The position numbers were made by a program, and so were the translations under genes. 42,428 bases of DNA, from assembly GCA_021849045.1 (NCBI GenBank), contig JAJZTK010000015.1, forward strand, positions 1-42,428. The letters run 5' to 3'. The DNA is from Deltaproteobacteria bacterium (GTDB taxonomy: Bacteria; Desulfobacterota; Desulfuromonadia; Geobacterales; DSM-12255). Below are positions 1-9,437 of this stretch, piece by piece. Within the stretch, counting starts at the first letter, position 1, and the number at the start of each line of letters is the position of its first letter. The notes under the pieces were generated by a model. The model worked only from the letters and a program-made list of their open reading frames with translations. It was not told where the DNA came from and did no database searches.

Positions 1-63
1 AAAAAAATCGTTTGTTGCAAGCTCTCGATGTATGATTCTCTAGTTAAAGGCCAAAGACGAGAA

Positions 64-113
64 TCAATAAAAAACGAAAGGCGGGAATGACCCCGCCTTT
101 CGTTTTTTATTGA
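64..113 (-). terminator. Strong bidirectional rho-independent terminator after hemE
   Basis: A perfect inverted repeat has 22-bp arms (64-85 and 92-113) and a 6-nt loop. Its core is ACGAAAGGCGGG, and runs of six A and six T flank the GC-rich part, so it reads as an intrinsic terminator on both strands. It starts 8 bp past the hemE stop codon, which fits termination of the minus-strand heme gene unit. Transcripts entering from the left would also stop here. Confidence 0.93.
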
Positions 114-120
114 TCAAATT

Positions 121-1143
121 CTACTTCTGCGACAGGCGATGGACGCACTCAACCATGTGGATCGCGTTCTCAGGCGGTACCGTCGGCAGGATGCCGTGCC
201 CCAGGTTGAAGATGTGACCAGGCCGGCCGGCGTTCTCGGCCAGCACCCGCTTGACCTCGGTCTCGATCACCACTTTCGGCGCAAAGAGAGCGGTCGGATC
301 AAGGTTCCCCTGTACCGCCATATCCGGCCCGAGGATGTCGCGGGCCTTGCCGAGATTGATGTGCCAGTCGAGCCCCATCACGTCGCCGCCCGCCTTCTTG
401 ACCAGGTCGAGCATGGTGCCGGCCCCCTTGACGAAGTGGATGACCGGCGTGTTCTGGCGGTTCAGGCCATTGATCAGCTTGGTGGTGTAGGGAAGGACAA
501 ACTTTTCGTAATCGGTCGGGGAAAGGACGCCTCCCCAGGTGTCGAAGATCTGGATCGCCTGGGCACCCGCCTTGATCTGGGCGTTCAGGTACTCCATGTC
601 CATGGTGGTCACCTTCTCCATCAGGGCGGCATACACCTCCGGGGCGGCGTACATCATCCGTTTGATGTTGGCCCAGTCCTTGGACCCCTTTCCTTCGACC
701 ATGTAGCAGGCCAGGGTAAACGGCGCCCCGCCGAAGCCGATGAGCGGCACCTTGCCGGCCAGCTCCTTCCTGAGGATCTTGATGGTGTCGAGCACGTAGG
801 GAACATCGGCCTCCATCTCGGGAATACGGAGTGCCTCCACGTCGGCCATGGTCCTGATCGGGTGCTCGAAAACCGGGCCGGGAACGAAATCGAGCTTCAT
901 CCCCATCGGCTCCACCGGGGTGAGGATATCGGAGAACATGATGGCGGCATCGACCCCGAGGATGTCCACCGGCTGGATGGTCACCTCGGCGGCCAGTTCA
1001 GGGGTCTTGCAAAGCTCCAGGAAGGTGCACTTGCTCCGGACCCGCATGTAGTCGGGGAGATAGCGGCCAGCCTGACGCATCAGCCATACCGGGGTACGGT
1101 CAACCGGCTTGCCCCAGCAGGCATCGAGAAAACGTGTATTCAT
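121..1143 (-). CDS. hemE: Uroporphyrinogen decarboxylase
   Basis: HemE decarboxylates the four acetate side chains of uroporphyrinogen III to give coproporphyrinogen III, a cytosolic step of heme synthesis. The 340-residue protein has the family's usual length. It begins with the conserved N-terminal segment containing PVWLMRQAGRYLPDY, whose arginines bind substrate carboxylates, and carries the second family signature GFGGAPFTL near residue 140. The ATG start has an AGGAGG ribosome site about 7 nt upstream. It is the last gene of the minus-strand unit, directly after a radical SAM/SPASM gene that also looks heme-related, and it is followed by a strong terminator. Identification is secure. 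Confidence 0.97.
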   Translation of the reverse strand: MNTRFLDACWGKPVDRTPVWLMRQAGRYLPDYMRVRSKCTFLELCKTPELAAEVTIQPVDILGVDAAIMFSDILTPVEPMGMKLDFVPGPVFEHPIRTMADVEALRIPEMEADVPYVLDTIKILRKELAGKVPLIGFGGAPFTLACYMVEGKGSKDWANIKRMMYAAPEVYAALMEKVTTMDMEYLNAQIKAGAQAIQIFDTWGGVLSPTDYEKFVLPYTTKLINGLNRQNTPVIHFVKGAGTMLDLVKKAGGDVMGLDWHINLGKARDILGPDMAVQGNLDPTALFAPKVVIETEVKRVLAENAGRPGHIFNLGHGILPTVPPENAIHMVECVHRLSQK

Positions 1144-1175
1144 GAATTACCCTCCTAATGAAAGCGTGAGGGGTA

Positions 1176-1236
1176 AGGAGTGAGGAGTGAGGAGAAAAGT
1201 CTTTGCCACCTCACGTCTCACTCCTCACTCCTCACT
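1176..1236. repeat. Inverted array of a GAGGAGT-type 7-mer
   Basis: The left arm (1176-1194) reads AGGAGTGAGGAGTGAGGAG and the right arm (1217-1236) is its near-exact inverted copy, with 15 bp that can pair perfectly. Each arm is a tandem 7-mer. The right arm overlaps the last codons and stop of the radical SAM gene, so the Ser-Glu-Glu C-terminus is encoded by the repeat. It could form a hairpin between the radical SAM gene and hemE. Function is unknown. Confidence 0.75.
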
Positions 1237-2301
1237 GGATTTTTGTATGCGTATCGGGACGTAATTACAGAACGGCTCCTCTTCCATATAATCCCCATAC
1301 ACCGCATCGGCCCTGGCGCGGCAGCCGCCGCAGACGTTCAGGTACTCGCACTGGCCACATTTCCCCTTGTAGGCCTTGAAGTTGCGCAGGTTGTTGAAGA
1401 GTTCCGATGTTTCCCAGATCTCGCGGAACGGCGTGGTCTTCACGTTGCCGGCAGTACGGTGGAAATAGGAGCAGGGCTTGACGTTACCGAAGCAGTCGAT
1501 GAGGCAGATGGTCTGGGCCGCGATGCACCCCTTGCCGCCGCCAGTGGAAAAGGTGAGGGAGCGGCGCTCGAACTTGACCCCTTCGGCCTTGGCCTTCTGC
1601 GGCACGATCCGGTAGTAGTGGGGGGCACAGGTGGGACGCATGAGGATATCGTCTTCCAGCTTCTCCTGCTCGTAGTGCCAGTCGAGAATCTCCTCGTAGT
1701 CTTCCTTGGAGATCAGCTCACTCATGATTTCTTCGCCGCGACCGGTCGGAACGATCATGAACATGTACCAGGCAGTAGCGCCGAGCGACTTGGCCAGCTT
1801 GAAGGTATGGGCGATGTCGGTCTGGTTCCGCTTGGTAAATGAGGAGTTGATCAGGAACTTCTGGCCGTGCTTCCGGAACAGGGCTGCGGCGTTCATCACA
1901 CCGTCGAAGGCGCCCGGGCACTGGCGAAAGTTGTCATGGACCTCGGCTGTCGAGCCGTCCAGGGAGAGCGACACCATCTTGATGTCGGCCTTTTTCATCT
2001 TGAGACAAACGTCGTCGGTCACCAGGGCACCATTGGTGGCCATGCACATCCGCAAGCCCAGCGAGGTGCCGTATTCGGCCAGCTCGAAGATGTCCGGGCG
2101 GAGCAGCGGCTCGCCGCCCGACAGGACAATAACCGGTTTGGAGAAATCGGCGATCTCCTTCAACAGCTTCTTTCCTTCGTCGGTGGTGAAATCCCCTTCC
2201 GAGGAGGTGATGTCCGACGAACAGCGGCAATGGACACACTTCAGGTTACATTTTTGCGTGGTTTCCCAGGCGACCCATTTCGGGACAAACTCTTGGTTCA
2301 T
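1225..2301 (-). CDS. Radical SAM/SPASM protein, heme-biosynthesis type (NirJ/AhbC/AhbD-like)
   Basis: The N-terminal CNLKCVHC motif (Cys18, Cys22, Cys25) binds the radical-SAM 4Fe-4S cluster, and SGGEPLLR is the usual SAM-contact motif. The C-terminal third is a SPASM-type region rich in cysteines, including [10 protein letters not shown] and [13 protein letters not shown], which would hold auxiliary clusters. The 358-residue length fits NirJ/AhbC/AhbD enzymes, which modify side chains of siroheme- or coproheme-derived tetrapyrroles. Placement directly before hemE supports a tetrapyrrole role. That exact role is inferred: other SPASM proteins such as PqqE-like or peptide-modifying enzymes share the fold. 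A GGAGAG ribosome site precedes the ATG. Confidence 0.85.
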   Translation of the reverse strand: MNQEFVPKWVAWETTQKCNLKCVHCRCSSDITSSEGDFTTDEGKKLLKEIADFSKPVIVLSGGEPLLRPDIFELAEYGTSLGLRMCMATNGALVTDDVCLKMKKADIKMVSLSLDGSTAEVHDNFRQCPGAFDGVMNAAALFRKHGQKFLINSSFTKRNQTDIAHTFKLAKSLGATAWYMFMIVPTGRGEEIMSELISKEDYEEILDWHYEQEKLEDDILMRPTCAPHYYRIVPQKAKAEGVKFERRSLTFSTGGGKGCIAAQTICLIDCFGNVKPCSYFHRTAGNVKTTPFREIWETSELFNNLRNFKAYKGKCGQCEYLNVCGGCRARADAVYGDYMEEEPFCNYVPIRIQKSSEE

Positions 2302-2385
2302 GGTCTCTCCGATCGGTTGCTGCCAATCTGAAAAGCCTACTATGAATAGTGTGCGAAAAACAAGAAGATTCGCCGATGGTAAAGG

Positions 2386-4542
2386 CTACAGCGGGTCATT
2401 AAGGGGAAAGACGAGGGTGAAGACACTACCGGTCCCGTGCACGCCATCCTCCACCCAGACAAGGCCGTCGTGGGCGTCCAGTATCCCTTTGACAATGGAG
2501 AGCCCCAGCCCGGTCCCCTTGGACATGAAGTCGGTTTTGCCGGAGGAATGGTGGTCAAGACTGCCGGCGCTGTAAAACTTATCGAAGATCCGTTGCCGTT
2601 CCGCCGATGGTATGCCGATCCCGCTGTCCACCACCTCCAGGCGGTAGAAGTGCTCCCCTTTGGCCAGATTCCTGGGGAAATGCGGATAGAACTGCTGGAT
2701 GAGCGCGGTACCGGCCAGAAGTTCCTGTCGGGTCGTCACCCGGCCGCTGAGCAGGATCGAGCCGCCGTCAGGAGTAAACTTGATGGCATTTTCCAGAAGG
2801 TTCCTGACCACCAGCTTGGTAAAGGAGTCGTCTGCCGGTACCGGTTCTTCATCCGCTTCGATATCCACCACGATCCGCCGTCGCGACAGGGGGAGGGCAA
2901 AGGTATCGTAGACCTCCCGACAGAGCAGGGCCAGGTTGAGGGGGCGTTTCTGCAACACCAGCCCCTTGGCCTCGATCCGGGAGATGGAGAGCAGATTGTC
3001 CACGATATCCTTCAACTGGAGCACCCCTTCGTAGACCGAGGTGAAGATATCGTGCTGCTCCGGTGTCAGTGAGATGCCGCTGTAATGCAGCAGGAACTGC
3101 ACTCCGCCCAGGACTGACGTAATCGGGGTTTTCAGCTCATGGGACGCCATGCCGATGAAATTGTTCTTGGCGGCATTCAGTCGCCCCAGTTCGATATTTG
3201 CCCTCTTCACCTCCTGCAGATTTTCCTTGAGGGCCTGGCGGCTCCGCTGGAGTTCCTCGGCCTTGGCCTTCATCTGGTCGTACAGGGCATGGTTCTCGAT
3301 CAGCACGGCCAGCTGGCTGGCAATGGACGAGAGCAGGAAAAGCTCACGGTCGGTATAGTGCCGCTCCGCCTTGTGTCCCACCATGAGCACGCCGAGTACG
3401 TCCTGACCAATGGTCAGGGGCACGGCGCACCAGGCGCGAATCCCCATTTCACGGGCTCCCTTGACCATCTTCATCGGAAGCCGACCCACCAGGGTGTGGG
3501 AACGGAACGGCTTGCCCGCTAAGACCTGGTTCACCCAGGGGGCGTAGTCGGGAAGACGCTTGATCGCATCTTCGGCGCTCCGCGGCAGCCCAAGGGAGGC
3601 GCGCAGCTTCAGCACGCCGTTGTCCAGGAGGTGGATGCTGGAAAAGTCGATCTGCAGCATGTTGTGCAGCTGGAAGAGCAGGTCAACCATGACCATTTTT
3701 GAGCTGCGGGCGGAATTGAGGCGGTAGGCAATGGCGTAAAGGGTAAGGAGCTCCCGGTCGATGATCTGCTTTTCCTGCTCGATCTGTTTCCGCTTGGTAA
3801 CATCCTTGATGACGTACACACCGCCGGCCAGCTGATTGTCATCCCAGTGAAACGGGTAGCTGGAGACAGTGAACCACCCCTCCAGCATCGGGAAGGCCAG
3901 ATCGTCGATCCCCTGGGAAAAGTGTCCCGGCTGGAACACCGGGCTGTCCGGCTCGGTGGAACCGTAAAAGATGTCGACGATATTCCTTCCCAGCATGTCG
4001 CTGTACGAGGTGAGGAAATACTCGATGAGCCGCTTGTTGCAGCGGATGACCACACCATCAGGGTCGGTAAGTACGATCAGGTCGGAAACCGAGTCAAAAG
4101 CGGCCTCCCACTCCTTTTTACCCTGACTGATGGCCTGCTCCGCCCTGCGGTGCCGGCTTCGCTCGGCGGCCTCCCGGAGCTCCCGCTCTATGGCCGGCAC
4201 CAGCCGGGACAGGTTCTCCTTCAGCAGGTAATCGTGGGCACCGGCCTTCATGGCCGCCACCAGCTGATCCTCGCCGATCGGCCGGGAAACGATGATGAAC
4301 GGCAGGTTCAGACCGCTTTCCCTGAGAATTATCAGGGCATCGAACGCGCTGAAACCCGGCAGGATGAAATCGGCAATGACCAGGTCCCAGACATTGTCGA
4401 CCAGAGCCTTTTGCATGGCTGCCGTATTGGCGACCCGTTCACAATGCAGCTGATACCCGCCGGCACTGATCTCATTGAGAATGAGAGCGGCATCCTCCGG
4501 AGAATCCTCGATGAGCAGGAGCCGCAGCCGCTTGCCGCTCAT
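2386..4542 (-). CDS. REC-PAS-GAF sensor histidine kinase
   Basis: This soluble kinase has an N-terminal receiver domain (about residues 5-125) with the phospho-acceptor Asp in the IADFILPG segment, a PAS domain (about 145-255), a GAF domain (about 265-420), a coiled coil and a HisKA domain with the phospho-His in the ASHELKTP motif near residue 468. The HATPase C-terminus has an intact GTGLGLSIV G-box. No transmembrane segment or output domain is present. The ATG at 4542 shares one base with the stop of the upstream kinase gene (TGATG), so translation is probably coupled. A GTG one codon earlier is an alternative start. The receiver-first layout suggests it takes a phosphoryl group from another kinase in this cluster. 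Confidence 0.9.
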   Translation of the reverse strand: MSGKRLRLLLIEDSPEDAALILNEISAGGYQLHCERVANTAAMQKALVDNVWDLVIADFILPGFSAFDALIILRESGLNLPFIIVSRPIGEDQLVAAMKAGAHDYLLKENLSRLVPAIERELREAAERSRHRRAEQAISQGKKEWEAAFDSVSDLIVLTDPDGVVIRCNKRLIEYFLTSYSDMLGRNIVDIFYGSTEPDSPVFQPGHFSQGIDDLAFPMLEGWFTVSSYPFHWDDNQLAGGVYVIKDVTKRKQIEQEKQIIDRELLTLYAIAYRLNSARSSKMVMVDLLFQLHNMLQIDFSSIHLLDNGVLKLRASLGLPRSAEDAIKRLPDYAPWVNQVLAGKPFRSHTLVGRLPMKMVKGAREMGIRAWCAVPLTIGQDVLGVLMVGHKAERHYTDRELFLLSSIASQLAVLIENHALYDQMKAKAEELQRSRQALKENLQEVKRANIELGRLNAAKNNFIGMASHELKTPITSVLGGVQFLLHYSGISLTPEQHDIFTSVYEGVLQLKDIVDNLLSISRIEAKGLVLQKRPLNLALLCREVYDTFALPLSRRRIVVDIEADEEPVPADDSFTKLVVRNLLENAIKFTPDGGSILLSGRVTTRQELLAGTALIQQFYPHFPRNLAKGEHFYRLEVVDSGIGIPSAERQRIFDKFYSAGSLDHHSSGKTDFMSKGTGLGLSIVKGILDAHDGLVWVEDGVHGTGSVFTLVFPLNDPL

Positions 4543-6095
4543 CACCTGGCTGCCCCTTCCCCTTTTTTGCGCTCATCCACGGGGAAGAGCAGGCCGAAGG
4601 TGCTCCCCTTCCCCTCTTCGCTCTCGGCCCAGATATAACCATGATGGACATCCATCACCTTGCGGCAGAACGCCAGCCCAAGACCGGTCCCCTTGGTCTT
4701 GCCCTGGCGCCGGTTCCGTGCCTGAACGAAGCGGTCGAAGATGGTCCCCAGGGCATCGGAGGGGATGCCCACTCCGGTATCGCGTACCGTAATCATCAGA
4801 AAACGACCGTCAGTCCTGAGTGTATCCACCGGATAGGGCTGGGTGGCCAGCCACAGCCGAATCTGTCCGCCATTCGCCACTACCTCTGCCGTCACCTCGA
4901 TCCGGCCGCCCGCCGGGGTGAATTTCACGGCGTTGGACAGCAGGTTGCCCAGCAGGCGGGTCACCAGATTCCGATCCATAATCAGTTGAGGAAGGTGTTC
5001 GGCAAATGAGGCGACAAGTTCCAGATCGGCCCTTTTCGCCACCGGCGAAAACTTGGCCAGCGTTTTTTCCAGCACCGGCACCGGCTCTTCCCGCCTGGTG
5101 TGCAGTACCATCATGCCGGCCTCGAATTTGTGGATATCCAGGAGCGCATTGATCATTTCCACCATCTCGTCGCAACTCTCCTCGGCAGATTCGATGAACT
5201 CACGCTGGTCCTGGTTGATCGGTCCGAGCCGCCCCTCCCGCACCAGGTCGAGCGAGCCGACAATAGCGGTTATCGGCGTTTTCAGGTCGTGGGACAGCAT
5301 GCTGACAAAATCCTCCCGCTCCTGTTCCAGCGCCTTCAGGACTGAAATATCACGGATGATCTCCACACTACCCACAACTTCTCCGGAACTGCCGTACAAA
5401 GGGGTGGCGCTGGCCAGCACCGGCAGGTCCCCGGAACTGCAGTGCAGGGTATAGGCCACCGCCAGACAGGGCGCACCGGTCGCGAGCACCACCCGGCAGG
5501 GGAGACGCTCGGCCGGGATGTCGACACGCAGAAGCTCGCTCACGTTCCGCCCGAGCAGTTCCTCTCGGCCACTCCCCAACACCAGTTCCGCCTTGTGATT
5601 GACGGTCATGACCCGCCCCTGGGTGTCGACCGCCACCAGCAGATCGGCCATTCCTTCCAGAATCGCCTCGATCTTCTTCTTTTCGGCTGCCAGTTCCTGC
5701 TGGAGGACCAGGTTCTCATAGCGGGTCCGGCTGTACCTGATTGCCCGTTCCACCCGTTTCAGCATGTCATCGGTGGAAAACGGCTTGGTAATGTAATCCA
5801 GTGCCCCCCGCTTCATCGCCTCCACGGCGATCTCCTCGCTACCGTGGGCCGTCATCATCACCACCGCCAACTCGGGACGCTCCGTCCGCACCCGGTCCAG
5901 GACCTGCATGCCGTCAACCCTGGGCATCCTGATATCCAGCAGCATGAGCTCGCAATCTTCCCGTTCCAGCATCTCCAGGGCCTCGGCCCCGTCACTGGCA
6001 CGCACCGTGGTAAAACCGGCATCCTCCAGCTGCAGCCGCAGGATCAGAGCGATATCCGCCTCATCGTCAGCGATGAGAATCTTGTTTTTGACCAT
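4542..6095 (-). CDS. REC-PAS histidine kinase
   Basis: The 517-residue protein begins with a CheY-like receiver (Asp54 in LLDIRMPR, conserved Lys in ITKPF), then a PAS domain (about 140-260), a HisKA dimerization domain with His269 in the LSHDLKTP motif and an HATPase domain ending in GTGLGLAFC. It has no membrane segment. The ATG lies 29 bp inside the preceding membrane-kinase gene, with a GAGGAG ribosome site in that gene, and its stop overlaps the next kinase. It is the middle of three kinases in a row, and its receiver is a likely target of the membrane kinase. The signal is unknown. Confidence 0.92.
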   Translation of the reverse strand: MVKNKILIADDEADIALILRLQLEDAGFTTVRASDGAEALEMLEREDCELMLLDIRMPRVDGMQVLDRVRTERPELAVVMMTAHGSEEIAVEAMKRGALDYITKPFSTDDMLKRVERAIRYSRTRYENLVLQQELAAEKKKIEAILEGMADLLVAVDTQGRVMTVNHKAELVLGSGREELLGRNVSELLRVDIPAERLPCRVVLATGAPCLAVAYTLHCSSGDLPVLASATPLYGSSGEVVGSVEIIRDISVLKALEQEREDFVSMLSHDLKTPITAIVGSLDLVREGRLGPINQDQREFIESAEESCDEMVEMINALLDIHKFEAGMMVLHTRREEPVPVLEKTLAKFSPVAKRADLELVASFAEHLPQLIMDRNLVTRLLGNLLSNAVKFTPAGGRIEVTAEVVANGGQIRLWLATQPYPVDTLRTDGRFLMITVRDTGVGIPSDALGTIFDRFVQARNRRQGKTKGTGLGLAFCRKVMDVHHGYIWAESEEGKGSTFGLLFPVDERKKGEGAAR

Positions 6096-8346
6096 GGCTC
6101 TCCTCGAATATCGGCACGGTGAAAGTGAAAACGTTGCCGCCCGCCAGACCTGGTTGATAGGAGATCAGGCCGCCGTGCTTTTCGACGATCTCTTTGCAGA
6201 TGGCCAGACCGAGCCCGGTCCCGCCGATACCACTCTCTTCGGTCGTGGGAAATTGCTGAAACTTGGTGAACAGCTTGCTCCGGTCGTCCGGGCTGATGGA
6301 CCGACCGTGATCGGCAACGGAGATGGCTATAAACTCCCCGTCACGCTGGGCGGAGATCATGACCACCGTGCCGGCCGGCGAGAATTTGACCGCATTGGAG
6401 ATCAGGTTGGCCAGGACCTGAATCAACCGGTCCCGCATCCCGAGCACCATCGGTAGATCACTCGCCGCAGTGTTGACCAGGGATATGTTGCGGGAAAGGG
6501 CAAAACCTTTCTGTTCTTCAATGGCATAGATCAGGAGCTCGTTGACCGGAATCGGCTTCATGGAGAACTCCACGTTGCCTGACTCGATCTTCGATATTTC
6601 CAGGATGCTATTGATCATCCTGATCAGCCGGTCGGTGTTCCTCAGGCAGACCCCCAGGAGTTCCCGTTCCGTGCCGGTCAGCCACTTCCCTTTGTTCAGG
6701 ATCACCTGGAGTGAGCCCTTCATGGAGGTGAGCGGGGTCTTCAGTTCATGGGACATGGTGGAAATGAATGCACTCTTCATCCGGTTCACTTCCCCTTCCA
6801 GGGTCACGTCCCGGATCGACATCACCAGACCGCTGTAGAACCCACCTTCATCCAGAAGCGGAGCAATGGAGATCTTCAGATCCTTGCCGCCGATCGGCAG
6901 CTCCAGGACACGCACCGATTCCGCAGAAAACTCCCGAATCTGTTCGACCAGGGCACAAAAATCTCCCCGGCGGCAGGCTTGGTCGATGGGAAGACCCAGG
7001 ATGTCCTCGGCAGCGACTCCGAAGATTTTCTGGGCAGCCGGGTTGATATGGGCGATGTGGTTCTTCCGGTTGGTTACCACCACCCCGTCGACCATGCTGG
7101 TAAGGATGGCCTCCATCATCTCCATTTCCATTCTGAGTTGGGCCGTTCGCTCGGCTACCCGCTTCTCCAGCACCTCGTTAAGTTCCTCCAGCGCCTCGTT
7201 TTTCTTCCGAATTGTGGCATCGCGTTCAGCAACAGCCTTGGCCATTCTGTTGAATGAGTCCGCCAGTTGGCCCAGTTCGTCGTTGGACGCTACGGTCACC
7301 CGCTGGGTGAAGTCGCCGGCCTGGATCTCTTCCGCTTTCCGGTTCAACTCCAAGAGCGGTGTGGTGAAACGTCTGGCCGCGGAATACGCAATGGCAAAGG
7401 AAAGGAAGATGCCGAATACGCCGGAGATGAGCGTAGTTCTGATACTGTCCTGGTGGATGTTGAGGTAGTTTTCCCGGGTGAGGGCCACGGCCAGGCTGCC
7501 GATGAATGTGCCGTTGCTGTTGGTAAGGGGCTCAGCGACCATCTCGAAGGAACGGTTACCGAAGGTGGTCGATCCGTGATAGGTGTAGCCGCTCTGCAGC
7601 CGATTGAGGATCTTGGTGGAGAGCCGTCCCGTCCTGGTGCCCAGTGCTTCGGAACTGCTGGCGATCAATGCGCCACGTTGAGTGATGGCGACTGCCACCT
7701 CCTTGCCGAACACCTTCTGAATCTGGTACGGCAGGCGAGTGTCCTTGTTAAGAGCATTGCCAACCACCACCCACCCCAGAAAAGAGTCATCAGCGGCAAT
7801 GACCGGCATCACCACGGTGATCATCATCAGATCGCCGTCAGGTGGTATTGATGCGCAAACCGCCGCATCACCCTCACGGCAAAAATCGTCGCGGCTGATC
7901 AGTTCCGTCGTTACCAGCGGCGCCCGCCGGCTGTGGGCCAGTTGAAGCAGAGCCGCCGGCCTGAATTGATCATCACCGCTCTGGCCGTTCAGCCGGACAA
8001 TCACCCGGCCGCTGCTATCGACGATACTGAGCAGATCGGTAAAGGGGAGGGCGTGGTGCCAGCGACGCAGGGCATCCGCCAGCCAGAGCCGGTCGCGGGC
8101 CAGGATACGTTCGCGAACCGGTTGGGCCGAGATGGGAAGGGCGAGGGAGTTCCTGATCAGATCGGCCTGGCCAAGATACTGGCTTTTGGCAAACCTGAGG
8201 TTTGCCTCCAGGTCCTTGTCGATTTCCTTGTTCAGGGAGGAGGTGCTGCTGGTGATGGTAACATAGAACAGGAACAGGTGCGAGACGACCAGGGTCAGAA
8301 GAATGGCCGCGAACAGCTTGCTGCGGATGCTGAACTGGCGTCGCAT
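6067..8346 (-). CDS. Membrane sensor histidine kinase (periplasmic sensor-HAMP-PAS-HisKA-HATPase)
   Basis: A first membrane helix (about residues 10-30) and a second (about 304-322) bracket a periplasmic region of roughly 270 residues that resembles a Cache-type sensor. A HAMP linker follows (about 323-375), then a coiled coil, a PAS domain (about 408-515), HisKA with His533 in the MSHELKTP motif, and an HATPase domain with GGTGLGLAI. The periplasmic part contains two cysteines about eight residues apart (FCREGDAAVC), which could form a disulfide. It is the first of three overlapping kinase genes and the only one with membrane segments, so it is the obvious signal input. It starts 30 bp after gpsA with an AAAGGA ribosome site. 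Confidence 0.92.
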   Translation of the reverse strand: MRRQFSIRSKLFAAILLTLVVSHLFLFYVTITSSTSSLNKEIDKDLEANLRFAKSQYLGQADLIRNSLALPISAQPVRERILARDRLWLADALRRWHHALPFTDLLSIVDSSGRVIVRLNGQSGDDQFRPAALLQLAHSRRAPLVTTELISRDDFCREGDAAVCASIPPDGDLMMITVVMPVIAADDSFLGWVVVGNALNKDTRLPYQIQKVFGKEVAVAITQRGALIASSSEALGTRTGRLSTKILNRLQSGYTYHGSTTFGNRSFEMVAEPLTNSNGTFIGSLAVALTRENYLNIHQDSIRTTLISGVFGIFLSFAIAYSAARRFTTPLLELNRKAEEIQAGDFTQRVTVASNDELGQLADSFNRMAKAVAERDATIRKKNEALEELNEVLEKRVAERTAQLRMEMEMMEAILTSMVDGVVVTNRKNHIAHINPAAQKIFGVAAEDILGLPIDQACRRGDFCALVEQIREFSAESVRVLELPIGGKDLKISIAPLLDEGGFYSGLVMSIRDVTLEGEVNRMKSAFISTMSHELKTPLTSMKGSLQVILNKGKWLTGTERELLGVCLRNTDRLIRMINSILEISKIESGNVEFSMKPIPVNELLIYAIEEQKGFALSRNISLVNTAASDLPMVLGMRDRLIQVLANLISNAVKFSPAGTVVMISAQRDGEFIAISVADHGRSISPDDRSKLFTKFQQFPTTEESGIGGTGLGLAICKEIVEKHGGLISYQPGLAGGNVFTFTVPIFEESHGQKQDSHR

Positions 8347-8376
8347 GCGTTCCTTTCGGCCGGCAGTGTGCGCCGG

Positions 8377-9384
8377 CTAGACCCCTTCCGGTTTCAGGTC
8401 GCGGGCCATCAGTTCAATGACCGCGGCGCGGGCCGGCTTGTCCTCGTACAGCACGCGGTAGACCTGCTCGGTGATCGGCATATCCACGCCGAGTTTTCCG
8501 GCCAGGAGATAGGTCGATTCAGCCGTCTTTACCCCTTCCGCAACCATCCGCATCCGGCCGAGGATGGTCGTGAGCGTCAGCCCCTGTCCCAGTTGCACCC
8601 CGACGGTCCGGTTGCGGGAAAGGTCGCCGGTGCAGGTCAGCACCAGGTCCCCCATGCCGGCCAGACCGGCAAAGGTCTCCGGCCTGGCTCCCATGGCCAG
8701 GCCGAGCCGGGAAATTTCGGCCAGCCCCCTGGTGATGAGAGCGGCACGGGTGTTGTGGCCGAAGCCGAGGCCATCGGCAATGCCGGCAGCGATGGCAATG
8801 ACGTTCTTGAGCGCCCCGCCGAGCTCCACGCCGATCACGTCGTTGTTGGTGTAGACCCGGAACCAGCGGCTGGTAAAGATTTCCTGTACGGTCCGGGCAA
8901 TCGCCTCGTCCGCGGCGGCAGCCACCACGGCCGTTGGCATCTCCAGGGCAACCTCCCGCGCAAAACTCGGACCGGACAGAACGGCAAAACGTTGGTAGAG
9001 GTTGGGGGGAAGCAGTTCCTCATAAATTTGTGAAACCGCTTGCAAGGTTTCCAGCTCGATCCCTTTGGAGGCGCTGACAATGACCGCATCGGCCGGGACG
9101 GCCGGCAGGGCCTGTCTGATAACCCCTCGCAGCACCTGGGTCGGTACCACGCAGAGGATAAGCTCTTTAGCGCTGACCGCCTCGGTCAGATCATTGGTAA
9201 AGGCAAGGGCAGGGGAGAGGGTGATGTCGGCGAGGAAGAGCGAATTGATCCGGGTCGTCCGCATCTCCGCCACCAGCTCCGGCTCATAGGCCCAGAGGGT
9301 AACCTCGTGCCCCCGCTTAGCCAGCAGGTCCGCCAGGGTCGTCCCCCAGCTCCCCGCCCCGATTACCCCGATTTTGCATGCCAT
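8377..9384 (-). CDS. gpsA: Glycerol-3-phosphate dehydrogenase [NAD(P)+]
   Basis: GpsA reduces dihydroxyacetone phosphate to sn-glycerol 3-phosphate for phospholipid synthesis in the cytosol. The N-terminal IGAGSWGTTLA segment is the dinucleotide-binding turn, VSASKGIE and LSGPSFARE are strongly conserved family motifs, and GALKNVIAI contains the catalytic lysine region. The 335-residue length is typical. It lies between the HEAT-like gene and the kinase cluster on the same strand. Identification is secure. Confidence 0.97.
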   Translation of the reverse strand: MACKIGVIGAGSWGTTLADLLAKRGHEVTLWAYEPELVAEMRTTRINSLFLADITLSPALAFTNDLTEAVSAKELILCVVPTQVLRGVIRQALPAVPADAVIVSASKGIELETLQAVSQIYEELLPPNLYQRFAVLSGPSFAREVALEMPTAVVAAAADEAIARTVQEIFTSRWFRVYTNNDVIGVELGGALKNVIAIAAGIADGLGFGHNTRAALITRGLAEISRLGLAMGARPETFAGLAGMGDLVLTCTGDLSRNRTVGVQLGQGLTLTTILGRMRMVAEGVKTAESTYLLAGKLGVDMPITEQVYRVLYEDKPARAAVIELMARDLKPEGV

Positions 9385-9437
9385 AAATAAAAGCCTCTAA
9401 AAAAAGGTTGTTGCCTGGCACACGAGTGCGCCCCTTT

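Noticed and set aside
139-1158. Long open frame on the plus strand opposite hemE
   Set aside because: It mirrors the conserved hemE gene codon for codon, has no ribosome site or recognisable family, and reflects high GC at third positions.
8359-8377. GCCGGC-N7-GCCGGC hairpin between gpsA and the membrane kinase gene as a terminator
   Set aside because: Six-bp stem without a T tract, in a 30-bp gap within an apparent operon; likely chance at this GC content.
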